NCBI GenBank assembly: GCA_905182325.1
Contig: CAJJBD010000010.1
Location: 1 to 44,801 of the forward strand
Source: an uncultured Planktomarina sp.
Lineage (GTDB): Bacteria; Pseudomonadota; Alphaproteobacteria; Rhodobacterales; Rhodobacteraceae
Direction: 5' to 3'
Length of the DNA stretch: 44,801 bases
This document shows positions 28,426-37,141 of the stretch, piece after piece; positions within the stretch are counted from its first letter, which is position 1; each line of letters opens with the position of its first letter. The position numbers and the translations under genes were made by a program. Under the pieces are notes generated by a model. The model was given only the letters and a program-made list of their open reading frames with translations. It was not told the origin of the DNA and did no database searches.

Positions 28426-29006
28426 CAGTTCGCCCTATCAAGAGCAGGAATTGGCCTCAGGGTTACATTTTTATCCAACAGAATAAGAATTTGTCGGATT
28501 ATCATCTCAATATTGACTAAAATCATTAGCACTACCCCTGTTAAAATGGATAGATACATCCAGGCTAGCTTTAATTTAATCATTTTTAACCCAATTAAAT
28601 AAAGTGGAACTCTCAAAGATGAGCTGGAAAAAAGCCAACCTGATGTGACATGCTTCCACCCCAGTTGAACGGCTACGAACAACACGATTAGTGACGCGGT
28701 TGCCAATAAGATTGCCAACAAAGAAACACCTCGGTGTGGCAGGAATCTATGTAAAGTATCAATTGCTACAAAGCCGCTCTGTCTTAATGCTATGGGTGCC
28801 ATCAGACCGGTCAACCAAAGCATTAAGAAACGCGCAGCTTCGTCGGGCCAGGGTAGTGCGTTGTTTAATATATATCGACAAAATACCTGCAGCAAAATAA
28901 CAAAAACCATTAAGGCTAATGCAGTGACCGATATGTATCGACCAAACCTGCCAGCAAAATCGTTAAAAAGTTGCAAAGGTTTCAATATCTCGATCAAAAG
29001 CTTCAA
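28425..29006 (-). CDS. dctQ: TRAP transporter small permease (DctQ family)
   Basis: Four-helix membrane subunit of 193 residues. LQVFCRYILNNALPWPDEAARFLMLW is present in order (residues about 40-65), the hallmark of DctQ, as is GLMAPIALRQSGFVAIDTL. It starts at a TTG with no good ribosome site. It lies 40 bp after the aldo-keto reductase gene in the same orientation, so the whole LLM-AKR-TRAP set is likely one transcript. Confidence 0.9.
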   Translation of the reverse strand: MKLLIEILKPLQLFNDFAGRFGRYISVTALALMVFVILLQVFCRYILNNALPWPDEAARFLMLWLTGLMAPIALRQSGFVAIDTLHRFLPHRGVSLLAILLATASLIVLFVAVQLGWKHVTSGWLFSSSSLRVPLYLIGLKMIKLKLAWMYLSILTGVVLMILVNIEMIIRQILILLDKNVTLRPIPALDRAN

Positions 29007-29046
29007 GTTAATTTACAACTTTTTGTAACATGTTTTTGGTCCATTT

Positions 29047-29931
29047 TTAGGGTACCTCTTGTCCGTTAGCGGCACCGTAAATATCAAACCACGTTTCACG
29101 GCCCATCTCTAATTTTAGACACCGCGAAAGGTTTTTAATTCGGGCAAGTGAGTTGGTACCCATAACTGGGGCAATTTGTGCTGGGTGGGCTAGGAGCCAT
29201 GCAACTGCCGCCGCTGCCGCATCACCCTCTCCTACTTCAGTCAGAATTTTTAACAGCTCAGAATTATTTCCTGAGAAAAGTGCACCTCCTGCTAATGGTG
29301 ACCACGCCATTGGTACTTTGCTTCGCTCCTGTAAAAAGGCTAAGTCACCATTAGTCAGGGCGGAATTCTCGATTACACTAATTTCAATCTGATTGGTGAC
29401 TAATGGGTTTTTCATTGCAGATTGTAATAATGTCCAATCGTATGGCTTGAAGTTAGATACCCCAACACTCAAAACTTTTCCGGAAGCGATAACATCGTCT
29501 AATGCCTTGCCTGTTTCGTTATGGTCCATCAACGGATCAGGTCTGTGTATTAATAAAAGGTCGATGTGATCGATATTCATCAACCGCAAGGAGTGATCAA
29601 CCGAAGCTTGAATGTGTGCCGCAGAGGTGTCGTAATGTTTTACTTTTACGTTAGCGTACCGACCAGCCCCTACCAAAATATCGCATTTAGTTATTATTTC
29701 AATTTGATCTCGCAGTTTTGGAGATGACTTTAAAGCAGAACCAAGAAGTTCTTCTGCGAGATAGCCGCCATAAATGTCTGCCTGATCAATGGTGGTAATT
29801 CCCTGTGACAAACAAGTCTCAATTTTTTCCTGAACATGCCCGGGAGCTGTGTTTGAATCGTCTCCCAATCGCCACATGCCATATATTAGGCGGCTGATTG
29901 ATAGGTTTTGAGTAAGAGAAATACGTTCCAT
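29047..29931 (-). CDS. Aldo-keto reductase, YdhF-like (candidate SmoB-type 6-oxo-glucose reductase)
   Basis: NADPH-dependent aldo-keto reductase of 294 residues. The catalytic tetrad is visible: Asp49 and Tyr54 in DQADIYGGY, Lys82 in TKCD, His129 in LLIHRPDPL. The N-terminal RISLTQNLSISRLIYGMWRLG, split by family-typical spacing, and the terminal AANGQEVP are of the YdhF subgroup. SmoB, which reduces 6-oxo-glucose to glucose in sulfoquinovose breakdown, is an aldo-keto reductase of this general type as I recall. The start overlaps the monooxygenase stop by one base (TAATG), so the two are tightly coupled. The specific substrate is inferred from the neighbours. Confidence 0.85.
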   Translation of the reverse strand: MERISLTQNLSISRLIYGMWRLGDDSNTAPGHVQEKIETCLSQGITTIDQADIYGGYLAEELLGSALKSSPKLRDQIEIITKCDILVGAGRYANVKVKHYDTSAAHIQASVDHSLRLMNIDHIDLLLIHRPDPLMDHNETGKALDDVIASGKVLSVGVSNFKPYDWTLLQSAMKNPLVTNQIEISVIENSALTNGDLAFLQERSKVPMAWSPLAGGALFSGNNSELLKILTEVGEGDAAAAAVAWLLAHPAQIAPVMGTNSLARIKNLSRCLKLEMGRETWFDIYGAANGQEVP

Positions 29932-31088
29932 TATTTACGAAATCCGTTTCCTAAGGGGGTTGCAGGGATATCTGAAGGCACGCGGCCATACTCATGGGGA
30001 AGTGAACAAGTCTGCAATTCAGGTAATATCAATTTACCTACATAGTCACATTCTTCGAGGTGTGGGTAGCCTGAAAAGATAAAAGACCGCATTCCCATTT
30101 TTTGATACGATTCAATTTCTGACAGAATCTGGTCAGCAGATCCCACTAATGCCGCACCGCAGCCAGATCGAGCGCGACCTACGCCAGTCCAAAGATGCGG
30201 CTCAATAAATCCATCCATATCTGCCAAACTCCGATTGCGAGACTGACGTGATACTCCAAACGAACTACTATCAAGCGCCCGCTCACGTATCAAACTACCA
30301 GTATCATCATCTAATTTGGATACTAATTCTCGCGCAAACTCTCGTGCTTCCACCTCAGTATCTCGCACAATCATATGTACTCGTAGCCCATAATCCAGAG
30401 TTCTGTTATGGGCTTCTGCCTTATTGTTTACTGCGATCATCCTATTTGCTAAGTCGTCTTTTGTCTCTGGCCACATTAGATAGACATCGCAATGCTCGGC
30501 ACAAAGCTCAATGGCATCTGGTGAGTAGCCTCCAAAATATAAAAGAGGGCCACCATTTTGCTGATAGGGTCGAGCTGGTTCCGTACTCACGCCCTGGAAA
30601 TTGTAAATAACTCCCTCAAAGTCAATCTGATCTTGGGTCCAAGCTTGCTTTAGTATCTGTACAACTTCTCTTGATCTTTGATAGCGATATGAGCTTGGCT
30701 CTTTTTGACCAGGAAAGTCAGATGAAATTATGTTAAGTGTGAGCCGGCCCTTAAGCATGTGATCTAGAGTAGCCACCGTACGTGCCAGCATGATTGGATG
30801 CATTTCACCACAACGTATGGCGGCAAGGAGATTGATGTTTTCAGTGATTGGTGCGCAGCCCGCCACGAAAGATAATGTGTCTTGCCCCACCTGATAAGAT
30901 GATGGGCAAAGGATATTACGAAATCCGTTTGCCTCAGCGGAAGTAACAATTTTACTACAATGTTCCCAAGAAGATCTAAGCCTACCATCCGGTATTCCAA
31001 GGTATTCATAATCATCAGAGCACAACGCGGAAAACCACGATACTTCGGTGGTATTTAGACTGGCAGAAGTGATGGGTACCAGCGTCAT
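29931..31088 (-). CDS. FMNH2-dependent alkanesulfonate-type monooxygenase (SsuD-like; candidate SmoC-type sulfoquinovose monooxygenase)
   Basis: Luciferase-fold monooxygenase of 385 residues. It shares SsuD hallmarks: EYLGIPDG near the N-terminus, LLAAIRCGEMHPIMLARTVATLD, PLLYFGGYSPDAIELCAEHCDVYLMW, LRVHMIVRDTEVEA, LWTGVGRARSGCGAALVG and FIFSGYPHLEE. SsuD-type enzymes cleave a C-S bond with O2 and reduced flavin, releasing sulfite and an aldehyde. Pairing with an aldo-keto reductase that would reduce a sugar aldehyde points to an SmoC-like role. No flavin reductase is in the window. It is first in the operon, divergent from gntR. Confidence 0.85.
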   Translation of the reverse strand: MTLVPITSASLNTTEVSWFSALCSDDYEYLGIPDGRLRSSWEHCSKIVTSAEANGFRNILCPSSYQVGQDTLSFVAGCAPITENINLLAAIRCGEMHPIMLARTVATLDHMLKGRLTLNIISSDFPGQKEPSSYRYQRSREVVQILKQAWTQDQIDFEGVIYNFQGVSTEPARPYQQNGGPLLYFGGYSPDAIELCAEHCDVYLMWPETKDDLANRMIAVNNKAEAHNRTLDYGLRVHMIVRDTEVEAREFARELVSKLDDDTGSLIRERALDSSSFGVSRQSRNRSLADMDGFIEPHLWTGVGRARSGCGAALVGSADQILSEIESYQKMGMRSFIFSGYPHLEECDYVGKLILPELQTCSLPHEYGRVPSDIPATPLGNGFRK

Positions 31089-31100
31089 AACAGCGTGCGA

Positions 31101-31116
31101 GAATTCAATTGCATTC
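31101..31116. promoter_or_regulatory. Imperfect palindrome, candidate GntR operator
   Basis: The 16-bp sequence GAATTCAATTGCATTC is a near-perfect inverted repeat centred on CAATTG, with a single mismatched base pair (14 of 16 bases symmetric). It lies 13-28 bp upstream of the monooxygenase start, in the 85-bp gap shared with gntR. A position between divergent genes suits repression of the operon by the adjacent regulator. This is inference from position and symmetry. Confidence 0.45.
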
Positions 31117-31132
31117 GAGTATTAAAGCTCGC

Positions 31133-31161
31133 ATCAATGGGTAAATCAATGGTGTATCAAT
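31133..31161. repeat. Triple ATCAAT direct repeat near the gntR start
   Basis: ATCAATGG occurs at 31133 and 31145, and ATCAAT at 31156. Spacings are 12 and 11 bp, close to one helical turn. The array lies just upstream of the gntR TTG start and could be a second binding site for an activator or for the regulator itself. Chance is possible in AT-rich DNA. Confidence 0.35.
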
Positions 31162-31173
31162 TTAGAGAAATTT

Positions 31174-31887
31174 TTGAAACAAACTAGTAAAAAACCTGGC
31201 GCATTGCCCGCTTATATACAGATCAGTGAGGTTGTTGCCCGGCGTATAAATGCTGGGCAGATATTAGTTGGTGAGCGTCTCCCAAGTGAACGGGTAATGG
31301 CCGTAGAGTTTGGTGTTGCTGTTGGAACATTGCGTAAAGCCCTGTGTGAGTTGCAATCCCAAGGATTTCTTATTCGAAAGCATGGCTCTGGAAATTATAT
31401 TAAAAAAGCAACAGAGGCTACAAACGTGTACTCGTTTTTTAGTCTTGAATCTATTGTTGGAGCAGGGCTACCAACCGCCCAATTGATCTCTATAAATAGG
31501 CAAAAAAAACCCTTAAACACTCCTTATTTTGGGCCTGATCAAGAGGCATTTTGCTTTCGCAGACTACGATTTTTAGACGACTGCCCTGCAGCACTAGAAG
31601 AGATTTGGCTTGATGGATCAGTTGCTTCAACACTTGACCAACAGGAGATTTCAGAATCTCTTTACCACACCTACCAATCACGGTTTGGATTTTGGATTGT
31701 GCGTGCCGAAGATCATGTGAGCTTTTCCCCAGTTCCAGATTGGGGGGTGGATCAATTTGGTTTGAAACCTGGTGATACTGCAGGCTATGTCGAACGAATC
31801 GCTTGGGCAAATACCGGTACTGCACTTGAGTTTTCGCGCAGTTGGTATGATCCAAAAGTCGCAAAATATGTTGCGCGAATTAAGTAA
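31174..31887 (+). CDS. GntR-family regulator, HutC/UTRA type
   Basis: DNA-binding regulator of 237 residues. The N-terminal winged helix (about 10-75) has PAYIQISEVVARRI, GERLPSERVMAVEFGVA and RKALCELQSQGFLIRKHGSG. The C-terminal UTRA domain (about 90-235) has FCFRRLRFLDDCPAALEEIW and the closing LEFSRSWYDP segment. UTRA domains usually sense small sugars or sugar derivatives. The start is TTG with a weak GAGAAA site. It is cotranscribed with the dehydrogenase gene 9 bp downstream and divergent from the monooxygenase operon it probably controls. Confidence 0.9.
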   Translation: MKQTSKKPGALPAYIQISEVVARRINAGQILVGERLPSERVMAVEFGVAVGTLRKALCELQSQGFLIRKHGSGNYIKKATEATNVYSFFSLESIVGAGLPTAQLISINRQKKPLNTPYFGPDQEAFCFRRLRFLDDCPAALEEIWLDGSVASTLDQQEISESLYHTYQSRFGFWIVRAEDHVSFSPVPDWGVDQFGLKPGDTAGYVERIAWANTGTALEFSRSWYDPKVAKYVARIK

Positions 31888-31896
31888 GGAAAGTTA

Positions 31897-32985
31897 ATGA
31901 CCCTACACTACGGATTAATAGGCTGCGGAATGATGGGGCATGAGCACATTCGAAATATTGCCTTGCTTGATGATACAGAGATTTCAGTGATTTATGAACC
32001 TGATCCAGAAATGCGAGTACTTGCCTTAAAAACTCTACCAAAGACAAAAATTGTAGATACTTTATCTGCGCTTCTTGAGCATAATCCCCTAGACTGCTTG
32101 GTAATTGTCAGCCCCAATTACTGCCACATGGGCCAATTGAAAGAGATAGCACAATCGCGACCACTACCAATTTTATGTGAAAAACCGCTCTATGCTGATG
32201 CAAGAGATTTGACCGCTGCTGAGGAATTTTCCCAGAAATATAAATCTTTAGTGTGGGTAGCAATGGAGTACCGTTACATGCCGCCAGTGGCAGCATTTAT
32301 AGACCGAGCTGCAGAGACAACTGGGGGAATAAAAATGCTCACAATTCGTGAGCACCGCTTTCCATTTTTGCCAAAGATTAATGACTGGAACAGGTTTAAC
32401 AAAAATACTGGTGGAACTTTAGTCGAAAAATGCTGTCATTTCTTTGATCTTATGCGACTTGTACTTCGCTCCGATCCAATACGAATAATGGCAAGCGCTG
32501 GACAAGAGGTTAATCATCTAAATGAATCATACAATGGTGAATACTCTGATATTTGGGATTGTGGTTATGTGATTGTAGATTTCGCTAATGGTTCACGTGC
32601 AATGCTAGAGCTCAGCATGTTTGCAGAGGGATCAGAATATCAAGAAGAAATACATGCAGTGGGCCCCAAGGGAAAAATTTCTTGCAAGGTACCGGGCCCA
32701 ACGCGTTTTTGGCCTGAGCACATGTCCAAACCTCCTGTACCACATTTAATTTTAAGTCCACGAAGCCCAATGGCTCCCAGCAGGATAGATACTGTTGTCC
32801 CTCCTGAGCTCTTAATTGCAGGTGATCATAATGGATCTACCTTTTACCAGCATGAAAAATTTCAGGCAGCTATTTTAGGTAAAAAATTACCAGAAGTAAG
32901 TGTTCAAGATGGGATTTGGGCCGTTCGGATGGGTATGGCTGCTCAGGCGTCAGCTATTGAGAAAACAGTTATAGAGCTCAAATAG
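31897..32985 (+). CDS. Gfo/Idh/MocA-family NAD(P)-dependent dehydrogenase (candidate NAD-dependent sulfoquinovosidase)
   Basis: The 362-residue protein has the Rossmann loop GLIGCGMMGHEH (residues 6-17), the catalytic-type EKP motif CEKPLYAD (Lys96), and GGTLVEKCCHFFDLMRL with His181. The fold handles sugars and inositols by hydride transfer at a carbinol. Members of this superfamily also act as NAD-dependent glycosidases by oxidation-elimination, including sulfoquinovosidases of family GH188. In a cluster that lacks a GH31 sulfoquinovosidase this is a plausible role, but an ordinary sugar dehydrogenase cannot be excluded. AAGGAAAG precedes the ATG. Confidence 0.87.
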   Translation: MTLHYGLIGCGMMGHEHIRNIALLDDTEISVIYEPDPEMRVLALKTLPKTKIVDTLSALLEHNPLDCLVIVSPNYCHMGQLKEIAQSRPLPILCEKPLYADARDLTAAEEFSQKYKSLVWVAMEYRYMPPVAAFIDRAAETTGGIKMLTIREHRFPFLPKINDWNRFNKNTGGTLVEKCCHFFDLMRLVLRSDPIRIMASAGQEVNHLNESYNGEYSDIWDCGYVIVDFANGSRAMLELSMFAEGSEYQEEIHAVGPKGKISCKVPGPTRFWPEHMSKPPVPHLILSPRSPMAPSRIDTVVPPELLIAGDHNGSTFYQHEKFQAAILGKKLPEVSVQDGIWAVRMGMAAQASAIEKTVIELK

Positions 32986-33116
32986 CATAAATGGCTAAGG
33001 CTGCTTCAGCTAAGTGATTACCACATCAAAAAGTTTCAAAAGAAAAATTTAAATAAATTCCAGTATATATAAATAAAAAAAGTCAAACCTTGTGATCAAC
33101 AATGGATTGAATTTTA

Positions 33117-34259
33117 CTAATCACGGCCCTTTACACCATCCCAAAAACCTTTGACTTTGTTAAAAAAGCCAGCGCTTTCGGGACTGTTGTCAGGAGACAG
33201 TTCTTCAAATTCTTTAAGCAGCTCTTTTTGTCTGGCAGTAAGGTTTACTGGTGTTTCCACTTGCAATTCTATGAACATGTCACCGAGTGCCCCGCCGCGG
33301 ACTGCAGGCATGCCCTTGGAGCGTAGTCGCATTTGACGACCCGTCTGACTACCAGCAGGAATTTTTACACGGCTTCGACCACCATCAATACTCGGTACTT
33401 CAATATCACCACCTATTGCGGCAGAGGTCATGGACACGGGTATCCTGCAAAATAAATTTGTACTTTCCCGTTCAAATATTGAGTGATCATCTACTTCGAT
33501 AAATATATATAGATCACCTTTTGGTCCCCCAAGGGTTCCAGCTTCACCCTCGTTTGACAAACGGATACGCGTCCCAGTTTCCACACCAGATGGAATATTA
33601 ACAGAAAGCGACCGTTCTTTTTCTATCCGGCCTGCGCCTCGACAACTAGAACAAGGGTTTTTGATTACTTGCCCAGCCCCAGAGCAAGTAGGACAGGCGC
33701 GTTCAACAGTGAAAAAGCCCTGTTGGGCACGTACCTTGCCCATACCAGCGCATGTACCGCATTTACTGGGCTCAGTACCGGATGCTGCACCAGAGCCACC
33801 ACATGGCTCGCAAGATACCGCAGTTGGAACATTAATAGTTTTTTGTTGGCTTTTGTATGCCTCTTCCAGCGTGACACGCATATTATAGCGAAGATCAGAA
33901 CCTCGACTTGCTCTTTGTCGACCGCCTCCACGACTGCCACCCCTAAAATCACCAAAAAGGTCGTCAAACACATCAGAAAACGCATTTGAAAAATCACCCT
34001 GCCCACCAAAGCCGCTGGGACGGCCACCACCGCCTTCGAAAGCGGCATGTCCGTAACGATCATAGGCAGCCTTTTTATCGTTATCTTTTAAAACCTCATA
34101 AGCTTCGTTAGCTTCTTTGAAGAGATCCTCAGCCTTTGGGTTTTCAGTATTGCGATCGGGGTGCAGCTCTTTGGCCTTTGTACGATAAGCCTTTTTGATC
34201 TGGTCCGCGTTCGCGCCCTTGGCAATTCCAAGCGTTTCGTAATAATCACGTTTAGACAT
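33117..34259 (-). CDS. dnaJ: Chaperone protein DnaJ
   Basis: Hsp40 co-chaperone of 380 residues. J domain with HPD (about residues 33-35, KELHPDRN), Gly/Phe-rich region (about 75-115), four CxxCxGxG zinc repeats (CEPCGGSG, CGTCAGMG, CPTCSGAG, CSSCRGAG) and the C-terminal substrate domain with RIRLSNEGEAG. It stimulates the ATPase of DnaK, encoded just upstream, separated by a 73-bp gap holding a terminator-like hairpin. Confidence 0.98.
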   Translation of the reverse strand: MSKRDYYETLGIAKGANADQIKKAYRTKAKELHPDRNTENPKAEDLFKEANEAYEVLKDNDKKAAYDRYGHAAFEGGGGRPSGFGGQGDFSNAFSDVFDDLFGDFRGGSRGGGRQRASRGSDLRYNMRVTLEEAYKSQQKTINVPTAVSCEPCGGSGAASGTEPSKCGTCAGMGKVRAQQGFFTVERACPTCSGAGQVIKNPCSSCRGAGRIEKERSLSVNIPSGVETGTRIRLSNEGEAGTLGGPKGDLYIFIEVDDHSIFERESTNLFCRIPVSMTSAAIGGDIEVPSIDGGRSRVKIPAGSQTGRQMRLRSKGMPAVRGGALGDMFIELQVETPVNLTARQKELLKEFEELSPDNSPESAGFFNKVKGFWDGVKGRD

Positions 34260-34280
34260 TTGGCCTGTCCCCTTTGGAAC

Positions 34281-34310
34281 AAAAACCAGCCAATTTTATA
34301 AATGGCTGGT
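34281..34310 (-). terminator. Intercistronic hairpin between dnaK and dnaJ
   Basis: On the minus strand the stem ACCAGCCA / TGGCTGGT (8 bp, 10-nt loop) is followed by TTTTTG. It lies between the dnaK stop and the dnaJ start, so it would lower dnaJ expression relative to dnaK by partial termination or RNA processing. Confidence 0.7.
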
Positions 34311-34332
34311 CTTAATTGGTTCCTATTTGGCG

Positions 34333-36240
34333 TTAGCCGCGCTTATCGCCATCCAAGTCTTCAAAGTCAGCATCAAGAATATCATCATCCATAACTGCTC
34401 CTTCATCGACGCCACCAGCGGCCTCAGCTTCTTGACTTGACTTATATATTGCCTCGCCCAGCTTCATTGCCGCTTCTGTAACGTTTTGGATGCCAGATTT
34501 TATTTTCCCTGCATCTTCGTTTTCTAACTCATCATTCAACGCTGCTATGGCGAGCTCAATGGCTTCAACAGTAGTTGGGTCAACTTTATCGCCATGCTCC
34601 TCCAATGACTTCTCGGTTGAGTGAATGAGGCTTTCTGCCTGATTTCTGCTCTCAACCAACTCTTTACGGTCTTTATCAGATTCAGCATTTTCTTCTGCAT
34701 CTTTAACCATCGCGTCAATATCTGAATCACTCAAACCACCCGATGCCTGGATAGTTATTTTTTGTTCTTTTCCAGTGCCTTTGTCGCTCGCTCCAACTGA
34801 GACAATACCGTTGGCATCAATATCAAACGTAACTTCAATTTGTGGCATGCCTCGTGGTGCTGGCGGGATTTCTTCTAGGTTGAACTGCCCTAAGATCTTA
34901 TTATCCGCCGCCATTTCACGCTCACCTTGAAAACAACGTATCGTCACTGCGCTTTGACTGTCTTCAGCTGTTGAGAACACCTGCGATTTCTTTGTTGGTA
35001 TGGTGGTGTTTCTATCTATTAAACGGGTAAATACTCCACCCAGGGTCTCGATTCCCAAAGAGAGTGGCGTGACGTCTAGTAGAACAACATCCTTCACGTC
35101 TCCCTGTAGCACGCCAGCCTGAATAGCGGCGCCCATAGCAACAACTTCATCTGGGTTAACACCTTTGTTAGGCTCTTTACCAAAGAATTTAGTGACTTCT
35201 TCTATTACTTTTGGCATTCGCGTCATGCCGCCAACCAAAACAACTTCATCAATATCCCCAGTTGAGAGACCCGCATCTTTCAAGGCGGCCTGGCAAGGCT
35301 TTAATGAAGCTTTGATCAGATCCCCAACTAAGCTCTCTAGCTTCGCCCGGGTTAATTTTACAACAAGGTGTAGGGGCTGGCCTGATGAGCCATCCATTGA
35401 AATAAATGGTTGGTTAATTTCTGTTTGGCTTGAAGAGGAGAGTTCGATCTTTGCCTTTTCGGCTGCCTCTTTGAGCCGCTGCAAGGCCATTTTATCCTTT
35501 TTAAGATCCACCCCATTTTCTTTTTTAAACTCGTCTGCAAGATAATTAACTATGCGCATATCGAAGTCTTCACCACCGAGGAATGTATCACCATTGGTGG
35601 ACTTTACTTCAAACAGGCCATCATCAATTTCCAAAATAGTGACGTCAAAGGTACCGCCTCCAAGGTCAAAAACGGCAATTGTTTGTGTTTCTTTTCTATC
35701 TAAACCATAGGCTAAAGCTGCGGCTGTTGGCTCATTAATGATCCGCAGAACTTCAAGGCCAGCGATTTTACCGGCATCTTTAGTTGCTTGTCTCTGTGCA
35801 TCATTGAAATAGGCTGGAACTGTAATTACGGCTTGCTCGACAGCCTCGCCAATGTAGGCCTCAGCAGTTTCCTTCATTTTCTGTAAAATGAATGCTGATA
35901 TTTGAGAAGGTGAGAACTTATCCCCCTGTGCTTCAACCCAAGCGTCTCCATTCCCACCGTTAATCACGGTGAAAGGAAGGTTTTTCATATCTTTTTTCAG
36001 GTGAGCATCATCATATCTGCGCCCAACTAATCGCTTCACGCCAAAGACGGTATTGTCTGGATTTGTAACGGCCTGCCGCTTTGCTGGCTGACCCACCAGC
36101 CGTTCATCATTTGTAAAAGCAACAATTGAAGGTGTCGTGCGTGCACCTTCCGCATTTTCGATTACCCTTGGCTGTGATCCATCCATAATGGCGACACAAC
36201 TGTTGGTAGTTCCAAGATCAATCCCAATGACTTTTGCCAT
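34333..36240 (-). CDS. dnaK: Chaperone protein DnaK (Hsp70)
   Basis: Hsp70 chaperone of 635 residues. The nucleotide-binding domain has [13 protein letters not shown] at the N-terminus, [17 protein letters not shown] and [13 protein letters not shown]. The linker region with [16 protein letters not shown] is followed by the peptide-binding domain and helical lid, and the tail is acidic ([10 protein letters not shown]). It is upstream of dnaJ. No clear sigma-32 or CIRCE site could be assigned in the 151-bp gap to alkB; a bulged inverted repeat lies at about 36308-36337. Confidence 0.99.
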   Translation of the reverse strand: MAKVIGIDLGTTNSCVAIMDGSQPRVIENAEGARTTPSIVAFTNDERLVGQPAKRQAVTNPDNTVFGVKRLVGRRYDDAHLKKDMKNLPFTVINGGNGDAWVEAQGDKFSPSQISAFILQKMKETAEAYIGEAVEQAVITVPAYFNDAQRQATKDAGKIAGLEVLRIINEPTAAALAYGLDRKETQTIAVFDLGGGTFDVTILEIDDGLFEVKSTNGDTFLGGEDFDMRIVNYLADEFKKENGVDLKKDKMALQRLKEAAEKAKIELSSSSQTEINQPFISMDGSSGQPLHLVVKLTRAKLESLVGDLIKASLKPCQAALKDAGLSTGDIDEVVLVGGMTRMPKVIEEVTKFFGKEPNKGVNPDEVVAMGAAIQAGVLQGDVKDVVLLDVTPLSLGIETLGGVFTRLIDRNTTIPTKKSQVFSTAEDSQSAVTIRCFQGEREMAADNKILGQFNLEEIPPAPRGMPQIEVTFDIDANGIVSVGASDKGTGKEQKITIQASGGLSDSDIDAMVKDAEENAESDKDRKELVESRNQAESLIHSTEKSLEEHGDKVDPTTVEAIELAIAALNDELENEDAGKIKSGIQNVTEAAMKLGEAIYKSSQEAEAAGGVDEGAVMDDDILDADFEDLDGDKRG

Positions 36241-36391
36241 TTTAGCATTCCTTCACGCTGGCTATTTAGAGGCGGTAGACCCTATTACGGTTCCCCAGCC
36301 CAAATTTCTGAGTAGCTTCTATAAACTACTAGCTCAGCGCGCTATATAGGTACGACGAGGACTCCCTGCAACCATCTTGAGGTAATGAAAT

Positions 36392-37030
36392 TTGGATTTT
36401 TTGAAGTTAAATGAAAATGTGCCCTTAACACCGACAGTAAAAGTAGGTGGAATTGCTGTTTTTAAAGGCTTTTTACCGGTAACAGATCAAACACGGATTG
36501 TAGATGATTTACGATATGTTGTTGGCCAAGCACCTACATTTTCGCCAAAAACCAAGTCTGGAAAAAAAATGTCGGTACAACTAACTGCTGCGGGAGAGTT
36601 TGGTTGGTTTTCTGATCACCAAGGTTATCGCTATGAGAAGCGTCATCCAACTGGCGTGTCTTGGCCTGAAATACCATCTTCTATTTTAAGTGTTTGGGGT
36701 AGTCTGGCTGCACACGCGCCATCGCCTCAGTGCTGCCTTATCAACTACTATGAAGAAGGGGCTCGAATGGGTATGCATCAAGATCGTGATGAGGCGAGTT
36801 TTGAGTGGCCTGTAGTCTCTATTTCTCTTGGCGACGATGCTTTGTTGCGCGTAGGTGGGCAAATAAAGGGAGGCAAAACATCATCAATTTGGCTTCAGTC
36901 AGGCGATGTAGCAGTAATGGGGGGGGACGCAAGACTCAATTTTCATGGCATTGATCGCATAAAATTTAAAAGTTCTAATTTATTAAAAAACGGTGGACGG
37001 TTAAATGTTACATTGCGGGTAGTAACCTAA
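36392..37030 (+). CDS. alkB: AlkB-type DNA/RNA demethylase
   Basis: Fe(II)/2-oxoglutarate dioxygenase of 212 residues that reverses N1-methyladenine and N3-methylcytosine damage. The iron ligands His129 and Asp131 (GMHQDRDE) and His185 (NFHGIDRI) are present. Arg203 and Arg209 (GGRLNVTLRV) match the 2-oxoglutarate clamp. INYYEEGARMG precedes the site, as in AlkB. The start is TTG with GAGG 9 nt upstream; the nearby ATG is out of frame. It is divergent from dnaK and convergent with ptsN. Confidence 0.92.
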   Translation: MDFLKLNENVPLTPTVKVGGIAVFKGFLPVTDQTRIVDDLRYVVGQAPTFSPKTKSGKKMSVQLTAAGEFGWFSDHQGYRYEKRHPTGVSWPEIPSSILSVWGSLAAHAPSPQCCLINYYEEGARMGMHQDRDEASFEWPVVSISLGDDALLRVGGQIKGGKTSSIWLQSGDVAVMGGDARLNFHGIDRIKFKSSNLLKNGGRLNVTLRVVT

Positions 37031-37141
37031 AAAAATATAAATAATCCTTACTATTTAGCATTAGCAGTTTCTCGCAAGTTCGTCAGCTTCGCAAGACACT
37101 CAGAACTTTAATTTAAATACCAAAACTCTAGACATGTGGAT

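Noticed and set aside
36241-36391. Heat-shock promoter or CIRCE element before dnaK
   Set aside because: No convincing sigma-32-type pair or CIRCE repeat was found. The bulged inverted repeat at 36308-36337 is too imperfect to name.
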